Positions 36,322 to 47,712 are shown, counted from the first letter of the stretch. The stretch is 64,000 bases of DNA from Leptospira kanakyensis (GCF_004769235.1 NZ_RQFG01000005.1:1116001-1180000); one strand, 5' to 3'. Numbers and translations are program-made. Notes: a model not told the origin generated them from the letters alone.

Positions 36322-36969
36322 TTAGTTTTTACAAAGAACTTTAAGAGAAGTAGCTTTGTCCACTTTTGGAGCTTTTCCGTTAGAAAAACGGTAAGCCAAA
36401 CCTAACTTTTTGTCCACTTCTGTTTTGGTCCAATATTTCTCTTCGCTAGATTTGATCTCTTTTGGAGCCGTAGCTGCAAATTTTACGAGATCATCTTTGG
36501 AAGGAACCACTCCACCTACTGATTTACAATAAGCTGCAGCTTCTGTCCATTTTTTAGAAGCCACTTTGTCCACGAGAAATCCAGCAGTAGATTCTTCCGC
36601 AGGTGCAGGAGTTTCTTCTACTTTTTTCTCAGGTTCTGCAGCCACAGGTTTAGTTTGTGCATCAGCAGGAGCAGATGTTACAGCTACAGGAGCCTTTGTT
36701 TTGAAGTATTTCACGTATCCTAAATAACCGATCGCAAGCACTCCGGCGAGAACCAAAAATAGATACACTCCATTTCCGGATTCTTTTGATTGGGATGATC
36801 CTTCGGAATGAGATACCGGGGATTGAAGGGAAACTTGCGCGGACTCATCGTTTCTGAAAAGTGATGCACTTTCGTTTCTTGTAGATTGTTTCTTAACCGT
36901 ATTTGTTTTCTTAGCCGCTTTTTTAACAGCCTTCTTCTTAGCGGCAGATGATGATTTTTTCGTTGCCAT
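36322..36969 (-). CDS. Membrane protein with histone H1-like Lys/Ala tail and periplasmic Lcl-like domain
   Basis: 215 residues from the ATG at 36969 (AAGGA 9 bases upstream); an in-frame ATG at 37014 is not preferred. Residues 1-30 hold 11 lysines among Ala/Ser/Thr, like histone H1 tails. Residues 68-88 form one membrane helix, followed by a Pro/Ala/Glu linker (95-130). The last ~85 residues form a small domain with WTEAAAYCKSVGG...PSKDDLVKF and a closing LKVLCKN, reminiscent of DUF1566/lectin-like modules with a likely Cys-Cys pair. By the positive-inside rule the basic tail is cytoplasmic. Tail binding to DNA or to acidic lipid is inference. Confidence 0.7.
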   Translation of the reverse strand: MATKKSSSAAKKKAVKKAAKKTNTVKKQSTRNESASLFRNDESAQVSLQSPVSHSEGSSQSKESGNGVYLFLVLAGVLAIGYLGYVKYFKTKAPVAVTSAPADAQTKPVAAEPEKKVEETPAPAEESTAGFLVDKVASKKWTEAAAYCKSVGGVVPSKDDLVKFAATAPKEIKSSEEKYWTKTEVDKKLGLAYRFSNGKAPKVDKATSLKVLCKN

Positions 36970-37113
36970 AATGATAATCCTTATTGCCGAGACAATTCTA
37001 ATTATAGTTATCACATAAAAACAAAAAAAGCTGAAGAACTTCTTCTCAAATTTGTTTTTTTTTAAATTTTTTTTAAGTGTGTTTCCCTTTCTCCTACGAA
37101 ATCGTGATCCTAG

Positions 37114-38397
37114 ATGAAAGAAGTTCGTATTGGTCTATTGGGTGCCGGAGTTGTCGGCACTAGCTTACTCCAACTCTTGGATAAAAACCGAGAAAAAATC
37201 CAACGTCATTATGGAATCAACTTACAACTAACGACCATTGCCACCCGTAGCCCGGGAAAACTCCAAGGTAAAACGAACGTTCCAATAACAGAAGATGTAT
37301 TATCTGTAACAAATCGTTCGGATATCGATATGATTGTTGAATTGATAGGCGGAACCGATACCGCATACAAGGCGGTTCGTGCAGCTTTAGAAAATGGGAA
37401 AACGGTCATCACAGCCAACAAGGCATTGTTATCCGAAAAAGGTCGGGAATTGTATCCAATCGCTGCAAAAACTGGTGCTGAACTTGGTTATGAGGCAGCA
37501 GTAGCCGGTTCCATCCCCATCATTCGTACGTTAAGAGATGGACTCTCTTCCTGCGAATTTGAAGTCATCTGTGGAATCCTGAACGGAACCACAAATTTTA
37601 TTTTAACCAAAATGGAACAAGAAGCCTGGGACTATTCTACGGCTCTGAAAAAAGCACAAGACCTTGGATTTGCAGAGGCAGACCCAACCTTCGATGTGGA
37701 AGGAATTGATGCTGGCCATAAAATTGGTTTGCTTGCGAGTCTTGCCTTCCGCGAGTACGTTTCGTTCGCATCCCTTTCTGTAAAAGGAATTTCTGACCTA
37801 CAATCTTTGGACATCCAATCCGCACTTTCTCTTGGATACCGAATCAAACTTTTAGGAATCTCTAAACGAAGTTTTGCGGGAGTTCTCACCAAAGTCCACC
37901 CGACTCTCGTTCCTCTCGACCATCCCTTGGCAAATGTGATGAATGAATCCAATGCAGTTTTTTATAAAACTAAAGAAGCAGATTCAGGAATGATCACAGG
38001 AAAGGGAGCTGGGGGAATGCCAACAGCAAGTGCGGTTCTCTCCGACATCATTTACTACGCATCCCGACTCGGAAGCAAAGATATCGCAAAAGAGAATAAT
38101 CTATTTCCGGAGGCGAAAGCCTTTCCAGAGCCTGACAATTTGGTTCGTTATTACTTACGTTTTTCCACGGTGGACAAACCTGGGGTTCTTGCTGAAATTT
38201 CTCAGGTGCTTGGCCGTCATAATATTTCAATTGCATCCGTCCAACAGAAGGAGTCCACTTCGGAACCTGTGTCAGTGATTGTCGTCACACATGCAGCGAC
38301 AGAAGGGGAATTTCAAAAATCTCTGCAGGAAATTGATACTATGTCGACCATCATCAAACAAAAAACTGTGGCCATCCGCCTATTGGAGAAACTGTAA
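37114..38397 (+). CDS. hom: Homoserine dehydrogenase
   Basis: 427 residues. Reduces aspartate semialdehyde to homoserine for threonine and methionine synthesis. The NAD(P) loop is IGLLGAGVVGTSL; GYEAAVAGSIPIIRTLRDGL and ILNGTTNFILTKM are family blocks; the catalytic lysine lies in DVEGIDAGHKIGLLAS. Residues about 350-427 are an ACT domain (VDKPGVLAEISQVLGRHNISIASVQQ), so feedback control by threonine is likely. No fused aspartokinase. The 100 bases upstream are A/T-rich without a convincing promoter. Confidence 0.96.
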   Translation: MKEVRIGLLGAGVVGTSLLQLLDKNREKIQRHYGINLQLTTIATRSPGKLQGKTNVPITEDVLSVTNRSDIDMIVELIGGTDTAYKAVRAALENGKTVITANKALLSEKGRELYPIAAKTGAELGYEAAVAGSIPIIRTLRDGLSSCEFEVICGILNGTTNFILTKMEQEAWDYSTALKKAQDLGFAEADPTFDVEGIDAGHKIGLLASLAFREYVSFASLSVKGISDLQSLDIQSALSLGYRIKLLGISKRSFAGVLTKVHPTLVPLDHPLANVMNESNAVFYKTKEADSGMITGKGAGGMPTASAVLSDIIYYASRLGSKDIAKENNLFPEAKAFPEPDNLVRYYLRFSTVDKPGVLAEISQVLGRHNISIASVQQKESTSEPVSVIVVTHAATEGEFQKSLQEIDTMSTIIKQKTVAIRLLEKL

Positions 38398-38403
38398 CTC
38401 GCT

Positions 38404-38778
38404 ATGGCGGATTTGCAGTTTCCATCCCTGGATCTCAAAACAGAATTCATCGAAATCAAAGGGGAACGAGTTCTGGTTGTTTCCTTTGTGGGTCAAATTA
38501 CCAATACCAACGCTTATGAAATCAACCGGAACATTTCCGTGATCTTTCGGGATTCCGTTTACAATATCATTTTGGAATTAACCAAGCTGGATTATATCAA
38601 TAGCATTGGGGTGGCGACACTCATCGGTATCATCAAAACAGTAGAGAGCCATCACGGAAAAATTCTGATTGGGGGACTCAATCATTTTCTGGAAAACGTG
38701 ATTCGGCTAATGGATTTACCGCGAAAGGTTCAGATTTTTAATACCAAACAAGAAGCCATTACAAACTGGGAACCGTAA
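38404..38778 (+). CDS. STAS-domain protein
   Basis: 124 residues, single STAS domain. The region that carries the regulatory serine reads [13 protein letters not shown], so N-S replaces the usual D-S/T but the serine is kept. It follows hom by 6 bases and could share its transcript. It overlaps the convergent hflX by 20 bases. Together with the STAS protein at 29479 and the RsbW-like domain at 6203 it hints at partner-switching circuits; the actual partner is unknown. Confidence 0.82.
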   Translation: MADLQFPSLDLKTEFIEIKGERVLVVSFVGQITNTNAYEINRNISVIFRDSVYNIILELTKLDYINSIGVATLIGIIKTVESHHGKILIGGLNHFLENVIRLMDLPRKVQIFNTKQEAITNWEP

Positions 38779-40318
38779 CCTGCGGACTCGGTTCCTTTTT
38801 TTTCCAAAGTTCTTCTTCGATTAAATCCAAAAGATGAGATAACCCCTCACGGGTCACAGCAGACACAAGGAGTGCTTCGTTTTTTTCGAAGGATGCTCTT
38901 GTTTCCTCATCCAACCCATCTGCTTTGTTAAAAACAACCATTCGCGGAATTTCATTCAATTGTAATGAATTGAGAATTGTGTCCACAGCTTCCATTTGTT
39001 CCGCATAATTAGAGTTTGTGGAATCGACCACATGGAGTAACAAATCCGCATCCCCTAATTCTTCAAGAGTTGCCTTAAAGGCTTGGGAAAGGTCTGGGGG
39101 AAGGTCATGAATAAAACCCACAGTGTCCGAAATGATGATTTCTCTTTCCTCTGGAAAACGAATCCTACGAGTTGTGGGATCCAAAGTCGCAAATAATTTG
39201 TCTTCTGCTATGACAGTCGAATTGGTGAGGGCATTGAGCAGTGTTGATTTTCCGGCATTCGTATAACCAACAATTCCCACAATGGGGATTTCGTTTCGAG
39301 AACGAGCCTTGCGGTTTAATTCCCTGCGACGTTTGAGGTCTCTTAGTTCATTTTCCAAACGAGTGATTTTTTCTTCCACACGTCTGTTTCCAATTTCCAA
39401 CTTAGTTTCCCCAGGCCCTCTACCACCGATACCACCCGTTAGGCGACTCATATTGTCATCCAATTCCGAAAGTCGGTTTTTTAAATATTTGAGTTGGGCC
39501 AGTTCTACCTGGAGTTTTCCATCTCTTGATTTCGCATTTTTGGAAAAGATATCCAAAATCAGTTGGGTGCGATCGATGATTTTTAAATCACTCGCATCGG
39601 AGATTTTTTTGGCCTGTGAAGGTGTGAGTTCCAAATCAAAAATCAAATGTTCAATGTCTTTGTGAACTGATGTTAAAATGATTTCTTGTAATTTACCCTT
39701 CCCCACAACAGTTCGAGGATCGGGATCTCTTTTTTGGACATAGGTATCCACAACATGAATGCCAGCTGTACGACAAAGTTCTTTGAGTTCCGCCATGGAA
39801 TGTTCCGGCGAACGTTTCATCTTCCTGACATCATACACACCGACAAGGAAGGCTCTGTTTTCTTTTTGTGATTCTTTGAGGTTGGAAGTTTTTTTTGTGA
39901 ATTCGGATTCGAGTGCTTCCACTTGTTCCGAATATCCATACTTCAACTGGCCTGGGTATTGTTTGGGAGAAAGGATCCAAGGTTCCTTTGCATCGGGATC
40001 GGGATTGATAAAGGCAGAAAAAAAGAATTTGGGAATCCCATCGGTGCCCACACAAGCAGCGGTAATGGAATCAAATCGGTTGAGGACAAGATCCATCAAA
40101 TCTTCTTGGTTTAACGGATGTTCTTTGAGGTGTGTGTGGAAGAGTCGAAGGCCACGAAGCCTAGAATGGGCCACACGATACCTGTCTAAATGGGGAATTT
40201 CGATGGAGTTGTCATTGCCAACAATCAAATGCGTGACATAACCTGTCCTCTCAATGAGGAGGCCGACTTGTCTGCGAATTTCGACTGAAATCTCACCAAC
40301 AAGCCTTGCGAGATCCAT
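38759..40318 (-). CDS. hflX: HflX ribosome-associated GTPase
   Basis: 519 residues, longer than E. coli HflX (~426) because of an N-terminal extension of about 130 residues. The HflX domain ends with [16 protein letters not shown], the glycine-rich segment unique to the family. The GTPase follows: G1 [10 protein letters not shown]3 [11 protein letters not shown]4 NKAD and switch region FATLDPTTR. HflX rescues or splits stalled ribosomes. The extension (residues 1-150) has [16 protein letters not shown] and is seen in long HflX proteins of other bacteria. Convergent with the STAS gene. Confidence 0.93.
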   Translation of the reverse strand: MDLARLVGEISVEIRRQVGLLIERTGYVTHLIVGNDNSIEIPHLDRYRVAHSRLRGLRLFHTHLKEHPLNQEDLMDLVLNRFDSITAACVGTDGIPKFFFSAFINPDPDAKEPWILSPKQYPGQLKYGYSEQVEALESEFTKKTSNLKESQKENRAFLVGVYDVRKMKRSPEHSMAELKELCRTAGIHVVDTYVQKRDPDPRTVVGKGKLQEIILTSVHKDIEHLIFDLELTPSQAKKISDASDLKIIDRTQLILDIFSKNAKSRDGKLQVELAQLKYLKNRLSELDDNMSRLTGGIGGRGPGETKLEIGNRRVEEKITRLENELRDLKRRRELNRKARSRNEIPIVGIVGYTNAGKSTLLNALTNSTVIAEDKLFATLDPTTRRIRFPEEREIIISDTVGFIHDLPPDLSQAFKATLEELGDADLLLHVVDSTNSNYAEQMEAVDTILNSLQLNEIPRMVVFNKADGLDEETRASFEKNEALLVSAVTREGLSHLLDLIEEELWKKKEPSPQVTVPSL

Positions 40319-40443
40319 AGATATGATAGAATCCTCCCGAAGACGCCTTTCGGAGAGAGATTTTAACTTTTTTAACTGGTTTGGCTTGAGACCAGCTAGA
40401 TTGCCGCTAATTTTACTTATAGTACGTATCCGATATTCAAAGT

Positions 40444-42336
40444 ATGGAAGTAGGCTATCAGATGTTTCAAAAGGGTCAAGACATAATTTGGAAGAGCAGT
40501 TTATGGGTGGTCCTTGTTCTGTTGATAGGTTGTTCTACCTCGAAGCCTTACCAATTAACAGACGTTTCACCTAAGTATAAAGAATACCAAGGATCGGATT
40601 TAGATCCAAACAAATCTAAGAACATTTTAGTTCCGGTGACAAACAACCGTAAGTATGATGATTTTATCCAAGAAGCACATAAAGCCATTACGCTTCTGGA
40701 ATTTGGCGAAAATGTAGCCCTCCGTGCTGATAGCAAAAAAACCGTAGGAGAACCTGCGAACCAAGAAATGCAAGCGGCTGCGTATTTGGAAGAAGACCTA
40801 CCTTCCATCGTCACCAAACTCCCTGGACTTCTCCAAACCAATCAGGATCTAATTGAAAGTACACCTAATGATTTTGATGGTCCAGCCATTGGTCGGGTGA
40901 GTTATGAGTTGGGTAATATTTTAGATTCTCTAAAACAATACAGTCCTAAAGCCATTGGAATCCAAAACGCTATTCGCAACATTCGTTCTGATTCTAACAA
41001 CTACAGCCAAGGAAAAGATATCGCTGATGCAGATACCAAACCAGTTGAAGATCCGATCATTGCTCCAGAAGATGAAACAAAGAAAAAACCTGAGAAAATA
41101 ATTCCTAAAAAAGAAACGAATGGTTCAAAGATTTCAATCAAACGTCTCAATCGCAAAACGAAAGTTACAGGAAAAGTTAAAGCAACAGAGCAAATCAATG
41201 AATTAGTAAAAAAGGAAGAGGAAGAAGTTCTTTCGGACGAAGAAAAAAAAGACAGAGAGTATACGGATCAAATTCGTGCCGGCCTTGTTCAAGTTTTCCA
41301 ATGGGAATACTATCGGAAACCTAAAAACTTAGAAAGGATTCTTTCCACTCATCCCATTCCGCGTGTCCGTTCCGCCGCTGCACTTGCCCTAGGTCGATTG
41401 AAAGCCGGCCGTGTCAGTTTACAAAATGCCATCGATAAAGATGGATACCAGGTAAGGCCTGCCGCTTACAAAGCCCTGTCTGATCTTGGAGACAAACGTT
41501 CCATTTCTTATTTTATTGCCGGAACCAAAGCGGAAGATCCAGAAGTGATTGCTGTGAGTTACGAAGGTCTTGGTAAAACCAGAGATCCTGCAGGAAGGGA
41601 AATGATTCTCACAACTGGTTTATCTTCCGAATATGTTGTAATTGTTTCGGGCGCACTCCGTGGACTCGCCTATCATAAATTAGATGCAGATGTGGAAGTG
41701 TTTGATAAATTTCTTAAGTCAAATGACCAGGAAATCAAAGAAGCCGCATTGGAGGCACTCGCCATTCATGGAAGTCGGGAAAGCCTACGCATTTTAGAAA
41801 AGTTTGTGAGCGAAGAACCGAATATGGCTCTTATGACCATTGATGAAATCAGCAAAAATCCATCTCTCTCTGCTACATTTGCTCTCATCCGATTGAATGA
41901 ATCCCAAACCGATGAAAAATTAAACAAACGAATTGGGGAATCTTTACTTCGTCGTAAAGCTTTTGGAAAGTATGCCATCATTCTCATTGAAGATGATTAT
42001 CTCCGAGCCGAACCAAATGAACGTTCAAGACCTGTATCTTATATTAAAAACAAAGAGATTGGTCTCATCCTTTCCGAAACTAAAAAGGAATTTGCAGTCC
42101 GGATTGGAGAAGATATCTTAACGGACAAATACATCCAAGTAAAAATGGAATCCACACTGCCAGGGGCACGTGATGCTTTTGTTACAGGTTGGGTGTTTTA
42201 TCCAAAACTAGACATCATCGAAGTGAAAAAATTGGGAACCGACGGAAACACAGGTAAATATTCCAATTTGAAAAAAGGAAAACACAACAATCTCTTCAAT
42301 CCAATCGAAGAAATCAAAGTTCCTAAAAAGGACTAA
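40444..42336 (+). CDS. HEAT-repeat lipoprotein
   Basis: 630 residues with a lipoprotein signal: hydrophobic VVLVLLIG then C (about residue 30). Starts at 40444 or at the ATG 40462; both keep the leader. Residues 215-270 are Lys/Glu-rich and likely flexible. From about 290 to 500 there are HEAT/armadillo-like repeats: [71 protein letters not shown]. The remaining C-terminus is beta-rich, with an SH3-like look. It is probably an outer-membrane-anchored periplasmic scaffold. The 3' end overlaps the convergent receiver gene by 14 bases. Confidence 0.78.
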   Translation: MEVGYQMFQKGQDIIWKSSLWVVLVLLIGCSTSKPYQLTDVSPKYKEYQGSDLDPNKSKNILVPVTNNRKYDDFIQEAHKAITLLEFGENVALRADSKKTVGEPANQEMQAAAYLEEDLPSIVTKLPGLLQTNQDLIESTPNDFDGPAIGRVSYELGNILDSLKQYSPKAIGIQNAIRNIRSDSNNYSQGKDIADADTKPVEDPIIAPEDETKKKPEKIIPKKETNGSKISIKRLNRKTKVTGKVKATEQINELVKKEEEEVLSDEEKKDREYTDQIRAGLVQVFQWEYYRKPKNLERILSTHPIPRVRSAAALALGRLKAGRVSLQNAIDKDGYQVRPAAYKALSDLGDKRSISYFIAGTKAEDPEVIAVSYEGLGKTRDPAGREMILTTGLSSEYVVIVSGALRGLAYHKLDADVEVFDKFLKSNDQEIKEAALEALAIHGSRESLRILEKFVSEEPNMALMTIDEISKNPSLSATFALIRLNESQTDEKLNKRIGESLLRRKAFGKYAIILIEDDYLRAEPNERSRPVSYIKNKEIGLILSETKKEFAVRIGEDILTDKYIQVKMESTLPGARDAFVTGWVFYPKLDIIEVKKLGTDGNTGKYSNLKKGKHNNLFNPIEEIKVPKKD

Positions 42337-42724
42337 CTTTTCCTTTTGAGAGGGCGGTGGGAACCCATTCCACCGTTCCTTGTTTGAGTGGGACTTTCGG
42401 AATCATCCAGTGAAGTCCACAAAACCAAGGTAAAAACAAAGAAGAAAAAGGCATCACACCAAATACATCAAATCCAGTAGAAGCAATCACAAGAACACCC
42501 TTGTAACCAGATTTGTAAATCTGACGCATCATCCAAAGCCCTGAGGTTTGGGTTTCCATAGTCACATCAGAAACAATCATATCATAATTTGGATTTTTAG
42601 AAAAAAGGACAAACCCTTCTTTTGCATCCACGGCCCTGTCAGAGGGAATATTTTTAGAGTCAAAGTATGATTTCAAATTATTCGCATAACGATCATTATC
42701 ATCAACGATTAAAACTCTTTTCAT
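42323..42724 (-). CDS. Single receiver protein co-transcribed with the ABC exporter
   Basis: 133 residues. Receiver core with DDND at 8-11, D53 in MIVSDVTM, and switch residues in VIASTGFDV. The C-terminal third is unusual: [21 protein letters not shown] is hydrophobic and the K-P pair of normal receivers is not clear, so phospho-signalling may be altered. No output domain. It begins inside the stop of the MsbA-like gene (ATGA overlap), a strange place for a receiver. Confidence 0.75.
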   Translation of the reverse strand: MKRVLIVDDNDRYANNLKSYFDSKNIPSDRAVDAKEGFVLFSKNPNYDMIVSDVTMETQTSGLWMMRQIYKSGYKGVLVIASTGFDVFGVMPFSSLFLPWFCGLHWMIPKVPLKQGTVEWVPTALSKGKVSPF

Positions 42725-44616
42725 ATTTGGATCTCCGTTTCCGCAAATTGACTTTCGTATAATTTTTTATAAATTCCATTTTGGGCGAGAAGGGAATCGT
42801 GATCCCCTTGTTCTTTGATCTCCCCTTCTTCAATCACCACAATATTTTTCACACGACGCACTGTGGAAAGGCGGTGGGCAATGATAAAGGTGGTTCTGTT
42901 TTTAAAAAGACGTTCCAAAGCACGACTGACCAACCTTTCGGATTCTGCATCCAAGGCACTCGTTGCTTCATCTAAAATCATAATTTCCGCATTTCGCAAC
43001 AAGGCGCGGGCGATGACCAGACGTTGCCTTTGGCCTCCACTTAAGTCAAGCCCTCGAACGCCAATGACGGTATCGTATCCGTTTTCCATATTGGTGATGA
43101 AATCGTGAGCATTGGCGAGTCGCGCTGCCCGAACCACTTCTTTACGAGTGGCAGCCCCAGTCCCATAAGCGATGTTATCTGCTATGGTTCCGTGAAATAG
43201 GAAAATTTCCTGAGTGACAATTCCAATTTTTTTACGAAGGGATTTGAGAGAATAGTTACGTATGTCAATTCCATCGATACGAATTTTTCCAGCAGTAGGA
43301 TCAAAGAATCTAGGAATTAAATCCATCATTGTGGACTTACCAGAACCACTGGTTCCCACGAAGGCATAAGTCTCACCCAGTTTGATATCTAAGTTGATTC
43401 CTTTTAAAACTTCTTGGTTGGTTCCTGGATAAGAAAAGTGAATGTCATCAAACTGAATACCCTTCTCTATTTTTTCGAGAATGATTTCATCTCCATGTTC
43501 CACCACTTCAGAATCACGATCGATGATTTCAAAAATTCGTTTCCCAGCAGAATTGGCTTGGGTGATTTTTCCCACCATCTGTGAAAGTTGGGTGAGAGGA
43601 CGAAGTAAAAATAACAAGGTAAGGAGGAAGGCCATAAACTCCCCTTGTGTGAACTTACCTGAATAAATGAATTTGGCACCCATCGCAAAGTATCCTAGAA
43701 CCACAATGGAAGAGGTTAACTCCACAAGACTTGGTGCCATTTGTAAGTAAAACTGTCCTTTGAAAGTGCGCCGATACACTCTAAAGTTGATATGATCAAA
43801 TTTTTTAAGGTCTTGGTTTTCCTGACGAAAGGTTCGGATCACCTTAATTCCAGAAATGAATTCTTGGATATGGCTGTTTAAATCTGCGAGTTTTTCTTGG
43901 AACCTTGCGGTAGAAGAAGAAATTTTTCGTGTAAACAAAGTTACAGGCATAATCACCACGGGAATCGTGAGACAAGCAAGGAGTAATAATTCCGAATTCA
44001 AATAAATCAAAATCATTAAGTGAGTTAAAACATAAAAGAAGTTAATCACCGCATCACGAAGGTTACTCGAAATGACGGCCGCAACAATCTCAGCATCGTT
44101 GATGACCCGGCTCATAATGAGCCCTGTTTTTTCTTTGTAAAAATATGTGAGAGGTAACCTTTGGACTTTCTGGAATAACTCTTGGCGAATGTCCCTCACT
44201 GCTTTATATCCAGCAGTAGCAATACAAAAAACAGACAAAAGATAAGTGCCTAGTTTTAAAAGGTAAAGTGGAAATACCGCGATACAAACCGCCCAAACCA
44301 CTTCTTTTGGTTCCATATCCGCAGTGAATTCATTGATTTGGAGTTTTGCAGATATGATGAGACGTTTGAGTCGTTCCAGTCCGTCCAAACTATCTTCACC
44401 GAGTAGTACTTCTTGAACTAGAATTGTTTTTTCAGGCAGCGTTAAATCTAAATGAAAACGATTGTTTTTGTCTCCACCTAACGAATCAAAAAGGGGGATT
44501 AACGCTGTAAGGGAAATACCATTCAAAACAGCTGTCAATAGTGCAAAGACGAGCCCCAAAACAAATCGTTCTCGGTAGTGCACAGAATAGGACAATAGTC
44601 TTAAAAAATATTTCAT
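42721..44616 (-). CDS. msbA: MsbA-like ABC exporter (TMD-NBD fusion)
   Basis: 631 residues. Residues 1-345 form the six-helix ABC_membrane domain, with an extra ~60-residue insert after the first helix ([19 protein letters not shown]). The nucleotide-binding domain has Walker [11 protein letters not shown]-loop [10 protein letters not shown], signature LSGGQRQR, Walker [13 protein letters not shown] and switch HRLSTV. It forms a homodimer, probably flipping lipid A or another lipid; the drug-exporter family looks alike, so the symbol is tentative. Overlaps the amidotransferase gene upstream and the receiver downstream by 4 bases each. Confidence 0.85.
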   Translation of the reverse strand: MKYFLRLLSYSVHYRERFVLGLVFALLTAVLNGISLTALIPLFDSLGGDKNNRFHLDLTLPEKTILVQEVLLGEDSLDGLERLKRLIISAKLQINEFTADMEPKEVVWAVCIAVFPLYLLKLGTYLLSVFCIATAGYKAVRDIRQELFQKVQRLPLTYFYKEKTGLIMSRVINDAEIVAAVISSNLRDAVINFFYVLTHLMILIYLNSELLLLACLTIPVVIMPVTLFTRKISSSTARFQEKLADLNSHIQEFISGIKVIRTFRQENQDLKKFDHINFRVYRRTFKGQFYLQMAPSLVELTSSIVVLGYFAMGAKFIYSGKFTQGEFMAFLLTLLFLLRPLTQLSQMVGKITQANSAGKRIFEIIDRDSEVVEHGDEIILEKIEKGIQFDDIHFSYPGTNQEVLKGINLDIKLGETYAFVGTSGSGKSTMMDLIPRFFDPTAGKIRIDGIDIRNYSLKSLRKKIGIVTQEIFLFHGTIADNIAYGTGAATRKEVVRAARLANAHDFITNMENGYDTVIGVRGLDLSGGQRQRLVIARALLRNAEIMILDEATSALDAESERLVSRALERLFKNRTTFIIAHRLSTVRRVKNIVVIEEGEIKEQGDHDSLLAQNGIYKKLYESQFAETEIQI

Positions 44617-45182
44617 TTGATGACTTCCTCATAGAAGTTACGAAGTAAGGTTTCCCCATGTTCGGTGAGGATGGATTCGGGATGGAACTGAACCCCAAAG
44701 ACCTTATTCCATTTTCTGTGACGAATTCCCATTATGACTCCATCTTTGGTTTCGGCTGTCACTTCCAATTCACTGGGTAAAGAAACTTTCGAAACCGCCC
44801 AGGAATGATAACGATTCGCCAAAAACCCATTGGGAATGTTTTTAAAGAGACCTTTGCCATCGTGTTGGATCTCTGACGGCCGTCCATGGAATATGTCTCT
44901 CGTTTGTTCGAGCCTCGCACCCGCCACCTCTGCAATGGCCTGATGTCCGAGACAAATTCCAAGAACTGGCAATGACTCATAAACTGAATGTAAATGCGGT
45001 AGAAGTTTTCCTGAAGTTTTCGGAAGGCCGGGTCCTGGAGATAAAACCACCGCTTTGTAATTTTTATACAAATCTACCGGCATATCTTCATCATGACGCA
45101 TTACTGTTGTCGGCGTGATTTGGTTCAGGTATTGGTACAGAATATAGGTGAATGAGTCGTAGTTGTCGATGAGAAGGAACAT
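44613..45182 (-). CDS. Anthranilate/aminodeoxychorismate synthase glutaminase subunit
   Basis: 189 residues from the ATG at 45182; an in-frame TTG at 45197 is possible, and no good ribosome-binding site serves either. A class I glutamine amidotransferase: [14 protein letters not shown] at the start, nucleophile Cys in [17 protein letters not shown], and the His-Glu pair in [14 protein letters not shown]. It gives ammonia to TrpE or PabB; neither is nearby, so TrpG and PabA cannot be told apart. First gene of a three-gene overlap run with the ABC exporter and a receiver. Confidence 0.88.
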   Translation of the reverse strand: MFLLIDNYDSFTYILYQYLNQITPTTVMRHDEDMPVDLYKNYKAVVLSPGPGLPKTSGKLLPHLHSVYESLPVLGICLGHQAIAEVAGARLEQTRDIFHGRPSEIQHDGKGLFKNIPNGFLANRYHSWAVSKVSLPSELEVTAETKDGVIMGIRHRKWNKVFGVQFHPESILTEHGETLLRNFYEEVIK

Positions 45183-45237
45183 ACTAGGAGAGGACAAGTG
45201 GAGTTGTCAAAGAATCCACCTGCCCTAATTCCAATCT

Positions 45238-46404
45238 TTACGCGTTAGGAGTTTCGATCCCAACACCATCATTAAGAAATTTGGAAATGATCACACGTTG
45301 GATTTGTGAAGTTCCTTCGTAGATTTGGAAGATTTTTGCATCACGCATTAATTTTTCTACAGGGTATTCTTCGTTGAATCCGTAACCACCAAAGATTTGC
45401 ACTGCATCTGTTGTGACGCGCATTGCCATATCAGCACAGAATACTTTTGCAATGGATGCTTGGTATGTGTTTCTAAATCCGTTATCGATAAGCCAAGCTG
45501 ATTGCCAGCAAAGAAGTCTTCCTGCTTCGATATCACGAGCCATCTCAGCAATGATAAAACTCACACCTTGGTTCACAGAAATTGGTTTTCCGAACGCATT
45601 ACGAGTGTTTGCATAACGAATGGAGTGATCAAGGGCCGCACGAGCCACACCAACAGCCCCAATCGCAACAGCAGGACGAGTTTTATCAAAAGCACCCATG
45701 GCAATTTTGAACCCCTCACCCTCTTTTCCGATCATGTTTTCTTTAGGAACTTTTACGTCTTCAAAGGTAACACCACGAGTGTCGGAACAACGTTGTCCCA
45801 TATTTTTTTCTTTTTTACCGATGATAATTCCTGGAGTTTTTGCATCTACGATGAATCCAGTCATACCTTTGTGGCCAGCATTTGGATCTGTTTTTGCTAA
45901 AACAAAAAACCAGTCCGCATGACCTGCGTTAGTGATCCACATTTTGGATCCATTCACAATGTATTCGTCACCTACTCTTTTTGCTGTGGTTCGAATTCCA
46001 GCCACATCGGAACCAGCACCAGGTTCGGTTACCGCATAAGCAGCCAATGTAAAATTTTCAGTCATTGGTTGGATGAATTTTTTCATTACAAAATCATCAG
46101 CACCAAGTAAAACAGGCGCTAATGCAAGGTTATTTGCGAGGATGGCCGTTGCCATTCCCGAACAACCGTAAAATAACTCTTCAGAGGCAATGAGTTCGTC
46201 CAAAACACCGAGGCCAGCACCACCGTATTCAGCGGGGATGTGCATATTCATAAGGCCTACGTCAAAAGCTTTCTTTAAAATTTCTTTGGGATATTCACCT
46301 GTGTGGTCATGGTGTTCCGCCTTCGGAATCATTTCATTTTTGGCGAAATCTCTTGCTAAATCGCGGAGGGCTTTTTGTTCATCGGTGATGGAAAAATCGA
46401 TCAT
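45238..46404 (-). CDS. Acyl-CoA dehydrogenase
   Basis: 388 residues, the usual length for short/medium-chain enzymes. FAD-dependent desaturation of acyl-CoA in beta-oxidation, the main carbon route in leptospires (known for the genus). Signatures: [34 protein letters not shown], and the catalytic glutamate segment [14 protein letters not shown] near the C-terminus. It stands alone on this strand; the enoyl-CoA hydratase at 50070 is a possible pathway partner. Confidence 0.94.
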   Translation of the reverse strand: MIDFSITDEQKALRDLARDFAKNEMIPKAEHHDHTGEYPKEILKKAFDVGLMNMHIPAEYGGAGLGVLDELIASEELFYGCSGMATAILANNLALAPVLLGADDFVMKKFIQPMTENFTLAAYAVTEPGAGSDVAGIRTTAKRVGDEYIVNGSKMWITNAGHADWFFVLAKTDPNAGHKGMTGFIVDAKTPGIIIGKKEKNMGQRCSDTRGVTFEDVKVPKENMIGKEGEGFKIAMGAFDKTRPAVAIGAVGVARAALDHSIRYANTRNAFGKPISVNQGVSFIIAEMARDIEAGRLLCWQSAWLIDNGFRNTYQASIAKVFCADMAMRVTTDAVQIFGGYGFNEEYPVEKLMRDAKIFQIYEGTSQIQRVIISKFLNDGVGIETPNA

Positions 46405-46527
46405 GGGGTGCCTTATAGATGTTTTTTTACAGTACTTTGGAATTTTCTCTCTGAGTCAAGAAACTAGGGCGACTTAAATCTGTTGAAAAATCTTTTGAAT
46501 CCAAAATCCTAGCCTTGGGAGAAAACA

Positions 46528-47271
46528 ATGTCAGGACACTCGAAATGGGCGACGATTCGAAGAAAAAAAGGAGCCATTGACGCGAAAAGGGGCGCCATCT
46601 TTACAAGGATTGCCAAAGAAATTTCCGTAGCTGCCAAAGATGGTGGTGGAGACCAAGAAGGAAATCCAAGACTTCGCCTTGCTGTCACAAAAGCGAAAGC
46701 TGCCAACATGCCAAAAGACAATATCGAACGGGCCATCAAAAAGGGAACGGGCGGTTTGGAAGGTATGGTGTATGAAGAGTGTCTGTACGAATGTTACGCA
46801 CTTGGTGGCGTTGCGATTATGGTGGATGTCCTCACTGATAAAAAATCACGTACTACTCCCGAAATTAAAAGCATTCTAACTAAACTGGGTGGTTCACTCG
46901 CCAACGCCGGTGCAGTCTCTCGCCTTTTTGAACGCAAAGGCCAAATCACACTCAAGGCAGACCAAATTTCCGAAGAAGCATTGTTTGATTTAGCACTCGG
47001 TGCCGGTGCCGAAGACATCCAAGTGAACGATGGGATGTATACGGTGATCACGGCTCCCGCTGAATACGAAGCGGTTCAATCGGCTCTTTCTACAAAAGGA
47101 CTGAATATGGAAGAATCCGAAATCAAATACATTCCCATGACGACTGTGGAAGTGAACGACAAAGAAACTGCAGAAAAAGTGATGAAGTTAATTGAAAACT
47201 TAGAAGCCAACGACGATGTCCAAGGTGTGAGTTCCAACTTTGAGTTAGGCGACGGAGTGGAATTGGATTAA
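46528..47271 (+). CDS. yebC: YebC/PmpR-family protein
   Basis: 247 residues, standard length, beginning [20 protein letters not shown], the invariant family N-terminus. Family blocks also include [26 protein letters not shown] and [14 protein letters not shown]. Members have been described as DNA-binding regulators and, more recently, as translation factors that relieve proline-stretch stalling. GGGAGAA precedes the ATG. Two hairpins follow its stop. Confidence 0.94.
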   Translation: MSGHSKWATIRRKKGAIDAKRGAIFTRIAKEISVAAKDGGGDQEGNPRLRLAVTKAKAANMPKDNIERAIKKGTGGLEGMVYEECLYECYALGGVAIMVDVLTDKKSRTTPEIKSILTKLGGSLANAGAVSRLFERKGQITLKADQISEEALFDLALGAGAEDIQVNDGMYTVITAPAEYEAVQSALSTKGLNMEESEIKYIPMTTVEVNDKETAEKVMKLIENLEANDDVQGVSSNFELGDGVELD

Positions 47272-47287
47272 AAATTTTTATCCATAA

Positions 47288-47312
47288 ACAGGGGCGATTT
47301 ATGTCGCCCTGT
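47288..47312. terminator. Hairpin after yebC
   Basis: A 9-bp stem with one bulged G (ACAGGG-CGA with TCGCCCTGT) and a 6-base loop, 17 bases after the yebC stop. The T-run after it is weak on the plus strand; on the minus strand an A/T-rich stretch with TTTTT follows a little later. It probably ends yebC and perhaps also the convergent small gene. Confidence 0.5.
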
Positions 47313-47330
47313 CTGAATTTATCTTGGTAG

Positions 47331-47363
47331 GATTCTCTGGGTAGAAACTCACCACAGAGAATC
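47331..47363. terminator. Second hairpin between yebC and the GlsB-type gene
   Basis: A perfect 9-bp stem (GATTCTCTG with CAGAGAATC) around a 15-base loop that can add three more pairs. It lies 16 bases past the stop of the minus-strand gene at 47379. No immediate T-run on either strand, so it may protect RNA ends or work with the hairpin at 47288. Confidence 0.4.
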
Positions 47364-47378
47364 TCTTCAGTTCCAGAT

Positions 47379-47624
47379 TTATCTTTTTTTGATCAGACCT
47401 GCAATGAAGATAAGTAGAATGGCACCGATCACAGCCACAATGAGTTCCGCAATGAGGCCGTAAGAACGAAAACCTAAAAGCCCGAATACAACCCCTCCCA
47501 AAAACGAACCCACGACTCCGATCACCAAATTGGCAATGAGGCCAAACCCTTTCCCACGCAAAATACGACCGGCAAGCCAACCTGCCGCAAGACCAATCAG
47601 TAAAAACCAAATAAAACTAAACAT
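47379..47624 (-). CDS. GlsB/YeaQ/YmgE-family small membrane protein
   Basis: 81 residues, three hydrophobic helices rich in Gly and Ala. The family pattern is clear: FIWFLLIGLAAGWLAGRILRG, then GLIANLVIGVVGSFLGG and a last helix ending in a basic LIKKR. These transglycosylase-associated proteins accompany stress responses; the molecular role is unknown. Divergent from the EAL-like gene, with 88 bases between starts. Confidence 0.9.
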   Translation of the reverse strand: MFSFIWFLLIGLAAGWLAGRILRGKGFGLIANLVIGVVGSFLGGVVFGLLGFRSYGLIAELIVAVIGAILLIFIAGLIKKR

Positions 47625-47712
47625 AAGTTACTATCCTTGTTGCCTTTTCTTTTGAATTCTCATAAATTTACAAGAAGTCGTTAGAGAATCAATTCATATA
47701 CGAAGGCTACAT

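Noticed and set aside
37025..37075. Possible terminator (GAAGA/TCTTC followed by T-runs) upstream of hom
   Set aside because: No plus-strand gene ends there; the stem is only 5 bp and the region is a promoter gap between divergent genes.
39282..40241. Long plus-strand ORFs of 127 and 160 codons opposite hflX
   Set aside because: hflX is unambiguous on the other strand, and these have no motif or start signal.
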